From: Bacillota bacterium
GTDB taxonomy: Bacteria; Bacillota; Sulfobacillia; JAJZYS01; JAJYTV01
Length of the DNA stretch: 64,000 nt
Direction of reading: 5' to 3'
Assembly: GCA_021793315.1 (NCBI GenBank)
Contig: JAJYSZ010000004.1
Span: 1-64,000, forward strand
In this document: positions 9,268 to 19,844 of the stretch, one piece after another
How the letters are laid out: each line of letters opens with the position of its first letter
How positions within the stretch are numbered: the first letter of the stretch is position 1
Position numbers and translations under genes: made by a program
Notes under the pieces: generated by a model
Seen by the model: only the letters and a program-made list of their open reading frames with translations
Told to the model about the DNA's origin: nothing
Database searches by the model: none

Positions 9268-9855
9268 CTAAAGACCTGTCGGAGGCGTCCTGCCATGCAG
9301 GTGCGGTTCGAGGGCATAGGCGCCAAGTTGGCCTGCGCCGTACCCAAGGGTGATCGTGCCCGGCAGCAGCCAGGGCCCGACGCCGAGGGTCAGGAAGGCG
9401 AGGGTCAGGGCGAGCCCGATGCCGCCTGTCCAGAGGCCACGGCGCAGCCAGCGCAGCCGCTCGCCGGCTGAAACCGGCGGCCGGGGCGGATCGAACTGCA
9501 GCAGCCCGAGCCGCACGAGCCCGACGAAGAGGGGGATGAGCCCGACGATGAGCCAGGGCCCGAAGCCGACCGGCAGAAGGCCGACCGTGATGCCGAGCCC
9601 GATACCGACCGTGTTGAGGGCCATGGCCAGAGGAGAGGACGGCATGGGGGGCGGGTAGCCGTAGGGCGGCGGGTACGGGTACCCGTTGCCGGGAGCGGGC
9701 GGCGGCTCCGTCGGACGCCCGCCGGTCAGGTACGCCATGCGCTCCTTGTGGCGGAAGTAGAGGACGGCGATGATGATCGCCGCGATGGCGACGAACAGCA
9801 CGAGCGGGATCAGCACGCCGATGAACGCGAGGCCGGTGAGAGGAACGATGTTCAT
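9268..9855 (-). CDS. membrane protein with Pro/Tyr-rich linker
   Basis: A 195-residue integral membrane protein of unknown function. One N-terminal helix (about residues 12-33) is followed by the basic LYFRHKERMAYLTGG, a Pro/Gly/Tyr-rich cytoplasmic linker (residues 47-73), and then about four hydrophobic segments in GLGITVGLLP, WLIVGLIPLFVG and similar repeats. The short helix plus RHKERMA pattern resembles small DUF6249-type membrane proteins found near ECF sigma factors. It is the second gene of a two-gene operon, 16 bases after the upstream gene, and ends in a clear terminator. Confidence 0.65.
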   Translation of the reverse strand: MNIVPLTGLAFIGVLIPLVLFVAIAAIIIAVLYFRHKERMAYLTGGRPTEPPPAPGNGYPYPPPYGYPPPMPSSPLAMALNTVGIGLGITVGLLPVGFGPWLIVGLIPLFVGLVRLGLLQFDPPRPPVSAGERLRWLRRGLWTGGIGLALTLAFLTLGVGPWLLPGTITLGYGAGQLGAYALEPHLHGRTPPTGL

Positions 9856-9871
9856 GCGTTCTTCGCCCTTT

Positions 9872-10726
9872 CTACTGCGGCGTGATGCTGACGGGGCCCG
9901 TGCTGTCGTCGACCGTCAGGGTGCCCGCCTGCCCTTGGCCGATGGTGCCGGAGAAGACGCCGTTCGTGCCTCCGGAAAGACCTGGGAAGCTTGAACTCAT
10001 CGGGCCGAGATGGGCCGCGGCCTGCACATGGAGCCTGCCATGCGGGGCAAGTTGGAGCGTCAGAGGGCCTGTACCGACCGAGAAGGAGGACTGCAGGCCG
10101 GGATCGCCCGAGAAGTCCAGGGGGCCTGTGCCCACCTGCAGATTCAGCTGCCCCGTGGCCTGAACGGCTTGGGCGCTCAAAGGGCCGGTCGCGACGTCGC
10201 CCGTGAGGCGCCCGCGGAAGTTGCGCACGGTCAAGGCACCGGTGGTGACGTCGGCGGTGACGGCGCGGTAGGTTCCGGTGATCGTCGCCCTGCCGGTAGC
10301 GACGGTGATATCGGCATTCAGGCCGGGCGGCACCTGCACCTGCAGCACGTCCGGCATGGAGCTGAAATTCCATTGCAGCGGCGTGGGCGGCGTATACGTG
10401 AGCGTGAGGACGCCGCCCGCGGCCCTGGCCTGCATCACGCCGTTGCGCGATCCGGCGACGGACCAGCGCCAGGAGACCTGGGAGCCGGGCGCCGTCGTCA
10501 CCTGCACGTCCCCGACGCTCGGAGCCTGGACAGTGACCTGGGTGATGCCCTGCGCAGATTCGCTGCTCGTACCGCGATAGATGGGGCCCTGGGCGCCTAG
10601 TGTGACGTGCCGCCAGGTGGAGACGGCGGGCAGAGGGATCCTGATGCCCTGACGCAGGGCGAGAACCAGAATCACGAGGACTGCGAGGGCCAGCACGAGC
10701 GCGGTGATGCCGATCGGTCGGCGCAA
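9872..10726 (-). CDS. membrane-anchored DUF4097-like beta-repeat protein
   Basis: A 284-residue protein with one N-terminal membrane helix (residues 7-24) and a long extracellular region rich in Thr, Gly and Val. The region has a regular strand repeat (ADITVATGRATI, ADVTTGALTVRNF, GDVATGPLSAQ, LQVGTGPLDF, FSVGTGPLTL). This is the pattern of the DUF4097 putative-adhesin beta-helix, often found beside ECF sigma factors and cell-envelope stress genes. The TTG at 10726 is used: no ATG or GTG lies in frame between it and an upstream stop, and AGGGAAG lies upstream. It is divergent from the sigma factor at 10864, so the two share the 10727-10863 control region. Confidence 0.68.
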   Translation of the reverse strand: MRRPIGITALVLALAVLVILVLALRQGIRIPLPAVSTWRHVTLGAQGPIYRGTSSESAQGITQVTVQAPSVGDVQVTTAPGSQVSWRWSVAGSRNGVMQARAAGGVLTLTYTPPTPLQWNFSSMPDVLQVQVPPGLNADITVATGRATITGTYRAVTADVTTGALTVRNFRGRLTGDVATGPLSAQAVQATGQLNLQVGTGPLDFSGDPGLQSSFSVGTGPLTLQLAPHGRLHVQAAAHLGPMSSSFPGLSGGTNGVFSGTIGQGQAGTLTVDDSTGPVSITPQ

Positions 10727-10863
10727 GGCACATTCACTTCCCTTTATCCTCTAGACCCGCGGGCGGGGTAAGGAGTTTCACCTGGCGAAGGCATCGACCC
10801 CATGGCGGCGAAACCATGAGGCGCCGACGGCGGTCATGCTGGGTAGGGACGGAGGTGTGGCCG

Positions 10864-11442
10864 TTGGACGCGCGGCAGGCGTCGCTCGTCGCGCGAGCGC
10901 GCGGCGGTGATGCGGGTGCGTTCGATGAACTCGTGCGGCCACTCTGGCCGCGCGCCTACTCCCTTGCCTTGCACTTCGTCCAGGATCCCGGCACGGCGGA
11001 GGACGTCGCCCAGGAGGCTCTGACGCGCGCCTGGCTGCGTATGGGGCAACTTAGGGACGACGCGGCGTTCACCGGATGGCTTTTCCGCATTGTCGCCAAC
11101 CTTGCGCGCAACGTACGCGGCCGCACGCGCGAGACGCCCGTGGAACGCGTGCCCGAGGAGCAGGCCGAGGGCCCTGAGCCCGAGGCAGGTATCGTGGCGC
11201 GCGAGCAGCGTGCCCGGCTGATGGTGGCGCTTTTTGCCTTGCGGCCGGCGGAGCGCGTGGCTGTGGAGCTCGTGCTGCGGGACGAGCTGAGCTACCGCGA
11301 GGCAGCAGGCATTCTCGGCATCCCCACCGGCAGCGTGAAGACGCTCGTCCACAGAGCGAGGGCCAAACTTCAGCAGGTGCTCGCCGAAGACAGGCCCATG
11401 GTCGAAGGAGGTGCTCTGCATGTCCTTGGAGATGTCCGATAG
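10864..11442 (+). CDS. ECF-type RNA polymerase sigma factor
   Basis: A 192-residue group 4 sigma factor. Region 2 (FDELVRPLWPRAYSLALHF through QDPGTAEDVAQEALTRAW) binds the -10 element and core polymerase. Region 4 (LRPAERVAVELVLRDELSYREAAGILGIPTGSVKTLVHRAR) is the -35-binding helix-turn-helix. The TTG at 10864 is chosen over the in-frame ATG at 10816 and GTG at 10855 because GGAGG (10851-10855) is 8 bases away and the protein then begins at the usual place for the family. It overlaps the small membrane protein gene by 23 bases, suggesting a co-translated partner. Confidence 0.88.
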   Translation: MDARQASLVARARGGDAGAFDELVRPLWPRAYSLALHFVQDPGTAEDVAQEALTRAWLRMGQLRDDAAFTGWLFRIVANLARNVRGRTRETPVERVPEEQAEGPEPEAGIVAREQRARLMVALFALRPAERVAVELVLRDELSYREAAGILGIPTGSVKTLVHRARAKLQQVLAEDRPMVEGGALHVLGDVR

Positions 11443-11785
11443 CGAACTGCGGCTCCTGCTGCAGAGCCTGCCGGGCCAGCCTGTCCCGCCCATGCCGGAA
11501 CTCAGGCTGCCGCCGCGGCCGGCCTTGGCGCCGCCGCTACCGGTCTGGCTGCTCTGGTGCGTCGGAGTCGGTGCGGCCATCGTGCTCGCGACGGGAGCTA
11601 TCATCTCGTGGTGGCTCCTACAGGGCGGCGTCGGCGTGATCGTCGGCGAACTGGCGGCGCTGTCGGCGCAAAGCATCCCGGGCGTTGCGGAAGGACTGGG
11701 CTTTACCGACGCCCTGCTGGCGGGCAGCCTGATCGCGCTTCTGCTCTCGCCGGGCAGGCCTTCCCTGGCACCGCCCGGACGCTGA
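11420..11785 (+). CDS. small membrane protein, possible regulator of the adjacent ECF sigma factor
   Basis: A 121-residue protein with a short N-terminal soluble part (SDSELRLLLQSLPGQP), a Pro-rich stretch, one strong membrane helix (about residues 44-70) and a second weaker hydrophobic segment near the end. It overlaps the sigma gene, and its ATG follows AAGGAGGT with 7-base spacing. The arrangement is that of an anti-sigma factor, but the zinc anti-sigma motif (His-X3-Cys-X2-Cys) is absent. The role is therefore inferred from context only. Confidence 0.6.
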   Translation: MSLEMSDSELRLLLQSLPGQPVPPMPELRLPPRPALAPPLPVWLLWCVGVGAAIVLATGAIISWWLLQGGVGVIVGELAALSAQSIPGVAEGLGFTDALLAGSLIALLLSPGRPSLAPPGR

Positions 11786-11852
11786 CCGGGAGGAAATCCG
11801 GGGACGAGCGCGAATCGTGAGGGCCGAATGACGTGAGCAGAGGGAGAGCGCG

Positions 11853-13055
<1,203 letters not shown>

Positions 13056-13066
13056 GGAGGCGCGCC

Positions 13067-13375
13067 GTGGCCGCCCAAAAGATCCGGATCCGATTGAAGG
13101 CATTCGATCACAAGGTGCTTGACCAGTCCGCGGAGCGCATCGTCGACACGGCACGCAGGACGGGGGCCGGAGTGGCCGGCCCCGTCCCGCTGCCGACCGA
13201 GAAGAGCATCTACACGGTCCTGACCGCGCCGAACGGCGAGAAGGACATCCGCGAGCAGTTCGAGATGCGGACGCACAAACGCCTCATCGACATCCTCGAC
13301 GCCACGCCCAAGACGGTGGATGCGCTGATGCGCCTGGACCTGCCGGCTGGAGTGGACATCGAAATCAAGCTCTAG
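13067..13375 (+). CDS. rpsJ: 30S ribosomal protein S10
   Basis: A 102-residue S10 (NusE): [18 protein letters not shown] at the start and the loop [12 protein letters not shown]. It assembles in the 30S head and also serves with NusB in antitermination. GTG start; the AAGGAGG ribosome site overlaps the tuf stop codon, so tuf and rpsJ are tightly coupled. Confidence 0.97.
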   Translation: MAAQKIRIRLKAFDHKVLDQSAERIVDTARRTGAGVAGPVPLPTEKSIYTVLTAPNGEKDIREQFEMRTHKRLIDILDATPKTVDALMRLDLPAGVDIEIKL

Positions 13376-13391
13376 CCGGGGGGTAGCAGAG

Positions 13392-14030
13392 GTGAAGGGG
13401 ATCATCGGGCGCAAGCTCGGCATGACGCGCATCTTCGACGAAAGCGGCCGCGCCGTGTCCGTCACGGCGATCGAGGCTGGCCCCTGCCCGGTCGTGCGCG
13501 TCAAGGAGCAGGAGACGGACGGCTACCGTGCCGCCGTGCTCGGCTTCGACCGAGCGCGCCGAGCGACGCGCCCATATAAGGGCCAGTTCAAGGACAGGAC
13601 GGCAGCACCTCTCAAGGTGCTGCGTGAGATGCGGCTCGGGGATGGCGACGAGGCACCGTCTGGTGAGGTGCGCGTCGACATCTTCGAAAACGGCGACATC
13701 GTCGACGTGCGCGGTCGCTCCAAGGGGCGCGGCTTCGCCGGCGGCATCAAGCGCTGGAACTTCCACCGCGGACCGATGACGCACGGTTCGAAGTATCACC
13801 GCGGCCCCGGTTCGCTCTCGTCCCGCATGTCGGGCGGCGGCGGCAGGGTCTTCAAGGGCCGGCGCCTGCCGGGTCACCTCGGCGACGCGCGCGTTACCGT
13901 GCAGGCCCTGGAGGTCGTGCGGGTGGACGTCGAGCGCAACATCCTGCTCGTGCGGGGCGCAATTCCCGGCGTGCGGGGTACGATCGTCGAAATCCGCGAG
14001 AGTTGCAAGTCAGGGGGGCGCAAGGCATGA
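13392..14030 (+). CDS. rplC: 50S ribosomal protein L3
   Basis: A 212-residue L3, one of the first proteins bound to 23S rRNA. It begins KGIIGRKLGMTRIFDE and carries the central extension GFAGGIKRWNFHRGPMTHGSK that reaches toward the peptidyl-transferase centre. GTG start. Its stop overlaps the rplD start as ATGA. Confidence 0.97.
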   Translation: MKGIIGRKLGMTRIFDESGRAVSVTAIEAGPCPVVRVKEQETDGYRAAVLGFDRARRATRPYKGQFKDRTAAPLKVLREMRLGDGDEAPSGEVRVDIFENGDIVDVRGRSKGRGFAGGIKRWNFHRGPMTHGSKYHRGPGSLSSRMSGGGGRVFKGRRLPGHLGDARVTVQALEVVRVDVERNILLVRGAIPGVRGTIVEIRESCKSGGRKA

Positions 14031-14644
14031 AGGCCACCGTCTACAACCAGCAGGGCGAGGCGGTCGGCGAAGTCGAGCTCTCTGAGCGCGTCTTCGGCGC
14101 CCCGGTGAACCAGGGACTCATTCATCAGGCGGTCGTCGCCACGCTCGCGAACAAGCGGCAGGGCACGTCCGAGACCAAGACGCGTGCGGTAGTCGCCGGC
14201 GGCGGGCGCAAGCCCTGGCGCCAGAAGGGGACAGGCCGCGCACGTCAGGGCTCGATCCGGAGCCCGCTGTGGCGCAAGGGCGGCATCGTCTTCGGACCGC
14301 ACCCGCGGAGCTACCGCCAGGAGCTGCCGCGCAAGATGCGCCGCGCAGCGCTGCGGGCCGCACTCTCGGCACGTGCGCTCTCCGGCGACATCGTCGTGCT
14401 GGACCGCCTTGAGCTGGAGGCACCGAAGACGAAGGTCTTCGCCTCGGTGCTGAAGGCGCTGGGCGCCCCGCAGGCCCTCTTTGTCAGCGAGGCCCACCGG
14501 CCTGAGCTGGCACTCTCCGCTCGCAACGTCGCCAAGGCCGAGGCCGTGGTGGCCCAGAACCTCAGTGCCTATCAGGTTCTGAGGTATCCGAAGCTCATCT
14601 GCACCAGGGACGCCCTGGCGCGCCTCGAGGAGGTGCTCGGCTGA
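14027..14644 (+). CDS. rplD: 50S ribosomal protein L4
   Basis: A 205-residue L4. The exit-tunnel loop GGRKPWRQKGTGRARQGS is intact, with the usual WRKGGIVFGPHPRSY. I take the ATG at 14027, overlapping the rplC stop, not the in-frame upstream start inside rplC. Confidence 0.97.
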   Translation: MKATVYNQQGEAVGEVELSERVFGAPVNQGLIHQAVVATLANKRQGTSETKTRAVVAGGGRKPWRQKGTGRARQGSIRSPLWRKGGIVFGPHPRSYRQELPRKMRRAALRAALSARALSGDIVVLDRLELEAPKTKVFASVLKALGAPQALFVSEAHRPELALSARNVAKAEAVVAQNLSAYQVLRYPKLICTRDALARLEEVLG

Positions 14645-14928
14645 TGGACGTGCACGAGGTACTCGAGCGCCCCATCGTCACCGAGAAGTCGAACGACCAG
14701 ATGGCCCTCGGCAAGTACACCTTCCGCGTGGCGCTCACCGCCACCAAGCCTGAGATCAAGCGGGCCGTGGAGGAGATCTTCAAGGTGCAGGTCGTGAGCG
14801 TGCAGACGATGCGCGTTCGCGGAAAGCTGCGCCGCCAGGGCCGCACCTATGGCTATCGCTCCGACTGGAAGAAGGCCGTCGTGCAGTTGAAGGCCGGCCA
14901 GAGCATCCAGATCTTCGAGGGGGTGTAG
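14644..14928 (+). CDS. rplW: 50S ribosomal protein L23
   Basis: A 94-residue L23 near the tunnel exit, docking site for trigger factor and [25 protein letters not shown] and the hairpin [22 protein letters not shown] are visible. Start and rplD stop share one base (TGATG). Confidence 0.97.
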   Translation: MDVHEVLERPIVTEKSNDQMALGKYTFRVALTATKPEIKRAVEEIFKVQVVSVQTMRVRGKLRRQGRTYGYRSDWKKAVVQLKAGQSIQIFEGV

Positions 14929-14930
14929 AG

Positions 14931-15758
14931 ATGGCTGTGCGCAAGCTCAAGCCGACATCCCCCGGCGTCCGCGCTGTGGCTCTGCCCAGCTTCGTGGAGA
15001 TCACGAAGGGGCGGCCCGAGAAGGCGCTCGTGCGGGGGCACGGCACCAAGGGCGGCCGCAACGCCCAAGGGCGCATGACCGTCCGCTTCCGCGGCGGGGG
15101 ACACAAGCGCCTTCAGCGCCAAATCGACTTCCTGCGGCGCAAGGACGGCGTGCCGGCCAAGGTCGTGGCGATCGAGTACGACCCGAACCGCTCCGCCAAC
15201 ATCGCCCTGCTGCACTACGCCGATGGCGAGAAGACGTACATCCTGGCCCCGGTGGGCGTCGCGGTGGGCGATACCCTCCAGTCGGGCGAGGGTTCGGACA
15301 TCCGCCCGGGCAACGCGATGGAGATCCGTCACATGCCCGTCGGCACGCAGGTCCACTGCATCGAGATGACCCCCGGCCGCGGCGCGCAGATGGTGCGGTC
15401 CGCCGGTACGAGCGCTCAGGTCATGGCCCGCGAAAACGGTATGGCGCTTCTGCGTCTGCCTTCCGGCGAGCAGCGCTACGTACGCGAGAACTGCCGCGCG
15501 ACGATCGGTCAGGTCGGCAACGTCGACCACGAGAACCGGCAGATCGGCAAGGCCGGCCGCAAGCGCTGGCTCGGCCACAAGCCGCACAACCGCGGCGTTG
15601 TCATGAACCCTGTCGACCACCCGCACGGCGGCGGTGAGGGCAAGAGCCCGATCGGCCGCAAGGCGCCGGTCTCGCCGTGGGGCCTCAAGATGGGTCAGAA
15701 GACCCGCAAGAAGAAGAAGCACTCCGAGCGCTACATCGTCTCCCGGCGCAAGAAGTAA
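14931..15758 (+). CDS. rplB: 50S ribosomal protein L2
   Basis: A 275-residue L2 with full OB and SH3-like domains. The C-terminal [15 protein letters not shown] contains the His next to the peptidyl-transferase centre. The open frame on the opposite strand (14853-15788) is a shadow. Confidence 0.97.
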   Translation: MAVRKLKPTSPGVRAVALPSFVEITKGRPEKALVRGHGTKGGRNAQGRMTVRFRGGGHKRLQRQIDFLRRKDGVPAKVVAIEYDPNRSANIALLHYADGEKTYILAPVGVAVGDTLQSGEGSDIRPGNAMEIRHMPVGTQVHCIEMTPGRGAQMVRSAGTSAQVMARENGMALLRLPSGEQRYVRENCRATIGQVGNVDHENRQIGKAGRKRWLGHKPHNRGVVMNPVDHPHGGGEGKSPIGRKAPVSPWGLKMGQKTRKKKKHSERYIVSRRKK

Positions 15759-15771
15759 GGAGGGATCCAGG

Positions 15772-16056
15772 ATGGGACGCTCGCTCAAGAAGGGGCCGTA
15801 CGTGCCGGATCACCTCGTGAAGAAGATCCGGGACATGAACGAGAGTGGCCAGAAGCGCATCATCAAGGTCTGGGCCCGCGCGGCGCAGATCACGCCGGAG
15901 ATGATCGGCCACACCATCGCCGTTCACGACGGCCGCAAGCACATTCCCGTCTACGTCACCGAGGACATGGTGGGCCACCGGCTCGGGGAGTTCGCCCCGA
16001 CCCGGACCTTCCGTGGCCACGGCAACCACACCGAGCGCTCCTCGGCGCTCAAGTAA
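15772..16056 (+). CDS. rpsS: 30S ribosomal protein S19
   Basis: A 94-residue S19 of the 30S head: [19 protein letters not shown]-like [18 protein letters not shown] and the C-terminal [12 protein letters not shown]. The ATG at 15772 follows AAGGAGGGATCCAGG; an upstream in-frame start inside rplB is rejected. Confidence 0.96.
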   Translation: MGRSLKKGPYVPDHLVKKIRDMNESGQKRIIKVWARAAQITPEMIGHTIAVHDGRKHIPVYVTEDMVGHRLGEFAPTRTFRGHGNHTERSSALK

Positions 16057-16066
16057 GGTGGCGACC

Positions 16067-16417
16067 ATGGAGAAGCAGATCGGTGCCCGCGCGGTCCTGC
16101 GCTACGTGCGCATCGCCCCGCGCAAGTGCCGCATCGTCGTCGACGCCATCCGCGGCAAGGACCTGGACGAGGCGCTGGCGATCCTGCAGTACACGCCGAA
16201 GCGCGCGGCGCCTGTGATCGAGAAGCTCGTGCGCTCCGCGGCCGCCAACGCCACGGAGAACCACGAGATGCGGCGCGAGGACCTCTACGTCGCGGAGGCG
16301 TATGTCGACCAGGGACCGACGTTCAAGCGTGCCCACCCGCGCTACCGCGGGCAGTCGTATCCGATCCTGAAGCGTACGTCCCACATTACTGTGGTCGTGC
16401 GCGAGAGAGGGGTGTAA
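16067..16417 (+). CDS. rplV: 50S ribosomal protein L22
   Basis: A 116-residue L22 lining the exit tunnel, with [18 protein letters not shown] and the tunnel hairpin [22 protein letters not shown]. The hairpin differs from the usual ARGRA pattern (RYRGQ). ATG at 16067. Confidence 0.96.
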   Translation: MEKQIGARAVLRYVRIAPRKCRIVVDAIRGKDLDEALAILQYTPKRAAPVIEKLVRSAAANATENHEMRREDLYVAEAYVDQGPTFKRAHPRYRGQSYPILKRTSHITVVVRERGV

Positions 16418-16419
16418 CG

Positions 16420-17073
16420 GTGGGTCAGAAGGTACACCCGAAGGGCATGCGCATCGGCGTGATCAAGGACTGGGACTCGCGCTGGTACGCCAGCGCGAAG
16501 AACTTCCCCGATCAGCTCGCCGAAGACCTCTGGCTGCGCCGCCTCATCAAGCGGGCCAACTACCAGGCCGGCATCGCCCGCATCGAGATCGAACGTGCCG
16601 CGAACCGCCTGAAGGTCTTCATCCACACCGCCAAGCCCGGCATCGTGATCGGCAAGGGCGGCGCGGGCGTCGACGGCCTGCGGCGCATGCTGGAGCAGAA
16701 GACTGGCAAGCAGGTGCACATCAACATCATCGAGATCAAGACCCCGGACACCGACGCCCAGTTGGTGGCGGAGTCGATCGCCTCGCAGCTCGAGAAGCGC
16801 GTCGCCTTCAAGCGGGCGATGAAGCAGGCCGTGCAGCGGGCGATGCGCCAGAACGCCAAGGGCATCAAGGTGATGTCCTCGGGTCGCCTGGGCGGCGCCG
16901 AGATGCACCGCCGCGAGTGGTACTGGGAGGGCTCCGTTCCTCTCCACACGCTGCGGGCCGACATCGACTACGGCTTCGCCGAGGCACACACTACCTACGG
17001 CCAAATCGGCGTCAAGGTATGGATCTACAAGGGCGAGATCTTCGGATCGCGCACCGCGCAGGGAGGGCAGTGA
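16420..17073 (+). CDS. rpsC: 30S ribosomal protein S3
   Basis: A 217-residue S3: [23 protein letters not shown], a KH domain with [11 protein letters not shown], and the C-terminal domain with [14 protein letters not shown]. It forms part of the mRNA entry site. GTG at 16420, two bases after the rplV stop. Confidence 0.97.
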   Translation: MGQKVHPKGMRIGVIKDWDSRWYASAKNFPDQLAEDLWLRRLIKRANYQAGIARIEIERAANRLKVFIHTAKPGIVIGKGGAGVDGLRRMLEQKTGKQVHINIIEIKTPDTDAQLVAESIASQLEKRVAFKRAMKQAVQRAMRQNAKGIKVMSSGRLGGAEMHRREWYWEGSVPLHTLRADIDYGFAEAHTTYGQIGVKVWIYKGEIFGSRTAQGGQ

Positions 17074-17074
17074 G

Positions 17075-17515
17075 ATGCTGCAGCCCAAGCGCACCAAGTT
17101 CCGTAAGCTGCACCGCGGCCGCCGGGCCGGCTACGCGACGCGCGGCAACCGCATCATCGAGGGCGAGTACGGCCTCGTGGCGCTGGAAGCCGCCTGGATC
17201 ACCGACCGGCAGATCGAGGCCGCGCGTGTTGCCCTGACACGCTACATCCGCCGTGGCGGCAAGGTCTGGATCAAGATCTTCCCCGACCACCCGTACACGA
17301 AGAAGCCGGCCGAGACCCGCATGGGTTCCGGCAAGGGCTCGCCGGAGTACTGGGTTGCGGTGGTGAAGCCGGGTCGCGTGCTGTTCGAGCTCAGCGGCGT
17401 GCCCGAAGAGGTGGCGCGCGAGGCCATGCGCCTTGCGGGGCACAAGCTGCCGATCCGCACCAGGTTCGAGGTGCGGCAGCAGCCGGGGGAGGGTGTGGCG
17501 GATGAAGCCGAATGA
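17075..17515 (+). CDS. rplP: 50S ribosomal protein L16
   Basis: A 146-residue L16: [16 protein letters not shown] at the start, [28 protein letters not shown] in the centre. It helps position A-site tRNA. It begins one base after the rpsC stop and overlaps rpmC at its end. Confidence 0.97.
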   Translation: MLQPKRTKFRKLHRGRRAGYATRGNRIIEGEYGLVALEAAWITDRQIEAARVALTRYIRRGGKVWIKIFPDHPYTKKPAETRMGSGKGSPEYWVAVVKPGRVLFELSGVPEEVAREAMRLAGHKLPIRTRFEVRQQPGEGVADEAE

Positions 17516-17702
17516 ACTCAGCCGGCTCTCGGGCGACGAGATCGACAAGAAGGTCAAGGACCTGAAGGGCGAACTCTTCAACCTGCGCTTCCAGGCGGCG
17601 ACGGGCCAGCTCGAGAACCCCATGCGCATCCGCGAGGTGCGGCGGTCGATCGCACAGTTGAAGACCGTACAGCGCCTGCGCGAGCTCGGGCTCGACGCCT
17701 AG
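17502..17702 (+). CDS. rpmC: 50S ribosomal protein L29
   Basis: A 66-residue two-helix L29: [18 protein letters not shown] and [19 protein letters not shown]. The ATG at 17502 lies inside the end of rplP (14-base overlap); a GTG at 17493 is an alternative. Confidence 0.95.
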   Translation: MKPNELSRLSGDEIDKKVKDLKGELFNLRFQAATGQLENPMRIREVRRSIAQLKTVQRLRELGLDA

Positions 17703-17712
17703 GAGGGACGAA

Positions 17713-17973
17713 GTGGTGGAGGAGCGCAAGGACCGCAAGACCCGGATCGGGCGGGTAGTGTCCGACAAGATGGACAAGACGGTTGTCGTGGCCATCGAGG
17801 AGATCACTGCCCATCCGGTGTACGGGCGGCGCATCCGGAGAACCAAGAAGCTGAAGGCCCACGACGAGGAGAACCAGGCCAGACAGGGCGATACCGTACG
17901 CGTCATGGAGACGCGGCCGCTCTCGCGCGAGAAGCGCTGGCGCGTGGTCGAGATCGTCGAGCGGGCGCGGTAG
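17713..17973 (+). CDS. rpsQ: 30S ribosomal protein S17
   Basis: An 86-residue S17, a primary 16S rRNA binder: [50 protein letters not shown]. The GTG at 17713 follows AGGAGG with suitable spacing. Confidence 0.96.
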   Translation: MVEERKDRKTRIGRVVSDKMDKTVVVAIEEITAHPVYGRRIRRTKKLKAHDEENQARQGDTVRVMETRPLSREKRWRVVEIVERAR

Positions 17974-17986
17974 GAGGGTCTGCAAG

Positions 17987-18355
17987 GTGATCCAGGTACA
18001 GACCCGTCTGACGGTGGCGGACAACACAGGGGCCAAGGAGCTGCAGTGCATCAAGGTGCTTGGCGGGTCGCTCAGGCGCTACGCCAACATCGGCGACGTG
18101 ATCGTCTGCGCAGTCAAGCAGGCGGCGCCGGGCGGCGTCGTCAAGAAGGGTGACGTCGTCAAGGCGGTCGTCGTGCGCACGCGCGACGGATTGCAGCGTA
18201 AGGACGGCTCGCACATCCGCTTCGACGACAATGCGGCCGTCATTTTGCGCGACGAGCGCGAGCCACGCGGCACGCGCATCTTCGGACCGGTCGCGCGCGA
18301 ACTCCGCGAGCGCGAATTCATGAAGATCATCTCGCTCGCCCCGGAGGTGCTGTAA
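17987..18355 (+). CDS. rplN: 50S ribosomal protein L14
   Basis: A 122-residue L14 at the subunit interface: [27 protein letters not shown] and the C-terminal [21 protein letters not shown] start; the stop touches the rplX start directly. Confidence 0.97.
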   Translation: MIQVQTRLTVADNTGAKELQCIKVLGGSLRRYANIGDVIVCAVKQAAPGGVVKKGDVVKAVVVRTRDGLQRKDGSHIRFDDNAAVILRDEREPRGTRIFGPVARELREREFMKIISLAPEVL

Positions 18356-18673
18356 ATGGCTGACCGCATTCGCAAGGGCGACCAGGTGGAAGTCATTGCG
18401 GGCAAGGACAAGGGGCACCGCGGCAAGGTACTGCAGGTGCTGCCGAAGGCGGGGCGGGTGATCGTCGAGGGCGCCAACAAGCAGAAGCGCCACCAGAAGG
18501 CCACGCAAAAGGTGATGCAGGCAGGCATCGTGACGAAAGAGGGGCCGATCGACCTCTCGAACGTCATGCTCTACTGCAGCCACTGCGGCAAGCCGACCCG
18601 CGTCGGCATCCATGTGGACGGTGACGTCCGCGAACGCGTCTGCCGCAGCTGCGGCGAGCCGTTCGCACGCTAG
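18356..18673 (+). CDS. rplX: 50S ribosomal protein L24 with C-terminal Cys4 motif
   Basis: A 105-residue L24, an assembly initiator. The KOW domain is normal ([25 protein letters not shown]). The C-terminal part carries two Cys pairs, [10 protein letters not shown] and VCRSCGEPF, which can form a zinc ribbon. It starts immediately after the rplN stop codon. Confidence 0.96.
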   Translation: MADRIRKGDQVEVIAGKDKGHRGKVLQVLPKAGRVIVEGANKQKRHQKATQKVMQAGIVTKEGPIDLSNVMLYCSHCGKPTRVGIHVDGDVRERVCRSCGEPFAR

Positions 18674-18682
18674 GAGGAGACC

Positions 18683-19222
18683 ATGCCGACGATGAAGGAG
18701 CGGTACCTTGGGGAGGCGGTTCCGGCGCTGACGAAGCGCTTTGAATACCGCAATCCAATGCAGGTGCCCAAGCTGGAGAAGATCGTGCTCAACGTGGGCG
18801 TCGGCGACGCCGTCCAGAACCCGAAGCTCCTGGAGTCCGCGGTCGCCGAGATGGGCCTGATCGCGGGCCAGCGCCCTGTCGTCACCAAGGCCAAGCGTTC
18901 CATCTCCACGTTCAAGATCCGCGAGGGGATGTCGATTGGCGCCAAGGTGACCCTGCGCGGACAGCGCATGTACGACTTCCTCGATCGCCTGCTGAATGTC
19001 GCGCTGCCGCGCGTGCGCGACTTTCGCGGCATCTCGGGCAAAGGATTCGATGGCCGGGGCAACTTCGCCCTCGGCCTCAAGGAACAGCTTATCTTCCCGG
19101 AAATCGACTACGACAAGGTAGAGAAGATCCGGGGCATGGACATCGTGATCGTAACGAGCGCCCGGTCGGACGAGGAAGCCAAAGAGCTCCTACGCCTTCT
19201 CGGGATGCCTTTCCGCGACTAG
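18683..19222 (+). CDS. rplE: 50S ribosomal protein L5
   Basis: A 179-residue L5 that binds 5S rRNA and contacts P-site t[42 protein letters not shown] and [18 protein letters not shown]. The ATG follows AGGAGG that overlaps the rplX stop. Confidence 0.97.
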   Translation: MPTMKERYLGEAVPALTKRFEYRNPMQVPKLEKIVLNVGVGDAVQNPKLLESAVAEMGLIAGQRPVVTKAKRSISTFKIREGMSIGAKVTLRGQRMYDFLDRLLNVALPRVRDFRGISGKGFDGRGNFALGLKEQLIFPEIDYDKVEKIRGMDIVIVTSARSDEEAKELLRLLGMPFRD

Positions 19223-19234
19223 GAGGGAAGAGGA

Positions 19235-19420
19235 TTGGCCAAGAAGTCGCTGATCGAAAAGTCCCAGGGCCCACAGAAGTTCAAGGTGCGCGGCTACCAC
19301 CGCTGCCGGGAATGCGGGCGCCCACGGGCTTACCTGCGTCACTTCGGCCTCTGCCGTCACTGCTTCCGCCAACACGCGCTGCGCGGGGAGATCCCGGGCG
19401 TGCGCAAGGCCAGCTGGTAA
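19235..19420 (+). CDS. rpsZ: 30S ribosomal protein S14 type Z (zinc form)
   Basis: A 61-residue short S14 with zinc ligands CRECG and CRHCF. It starts with TTG at 19235 after AGGAGGGAAGAGGA; no ATG is available at the expected place. This zinc form is usual in Bacillota. Confidence 0.96.
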   Translation: MAKKSLIEKSQGPQKFKVRGYHRCRECGRPRAYLRHFGLCRHCFRQHALRGEIPGVRKASW

Positions 19421-19433
19421 GGAGGACCGGAGC

Positions 19434-19832
19434 ATGGTCATGACCGATCCAATCGCCGACATGCTGACCCGCGTGCGCAATGCGTCGCACGCGCGCCACG
19501 AGCAGGTCGACATCCCGGCCTCCCGCGTCAAGGAGGCGGTCGCCCGCATCCTGCGCGAGGAAGGCTTCATTCAGGGTTACGAGCGCATCGAAGAGGGCCC
19601 GCAGGGCATCCTGCGCGTGCACCTCAAGTACGGGCAGGACCGCAAGCGCGTCCTGATGGGCCTTCGGCGCATCTCACGGCCGGGTCTCAGGGTGTACGCC
19701 CGCAAGGACCAGATGCCGCGCGTCCTCGGCGGCCTCGGCATCGCAGTCGTCTCAACGTCCAAGGGCATTGTCACCGACGCGGAGGCTCGGCGCCTCGGCC
19801 TCGGCGGCGAGGTGCTCTGCTACATCTGGTAG
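19434..19832 (+). CDS. rpsH: 30S ribosomal protein S8
   Basis: A 132-residue S8: [15 protein letters not shown] at the start and [27 protein letters not shown] at the end. The ATG at 19434 is 8 bases from AAGGAGG; the ATG at 19440 is a less well-spaced alternative. Confidence 0.97.
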   Translation: MVMTDPIADMLTRVRNASHARHEQVDIPASRVKEAVARILREEGFIQGYERIEEGPQGILRVHLKYGQDRKRVLMGLRRISRPGLRVYARKDQMPRVLGGLGIAVVSTSKGIVTDAEARRLGLGGEVLCYIW

Positions 19833-19844
19833 GGAGGTGATGAC

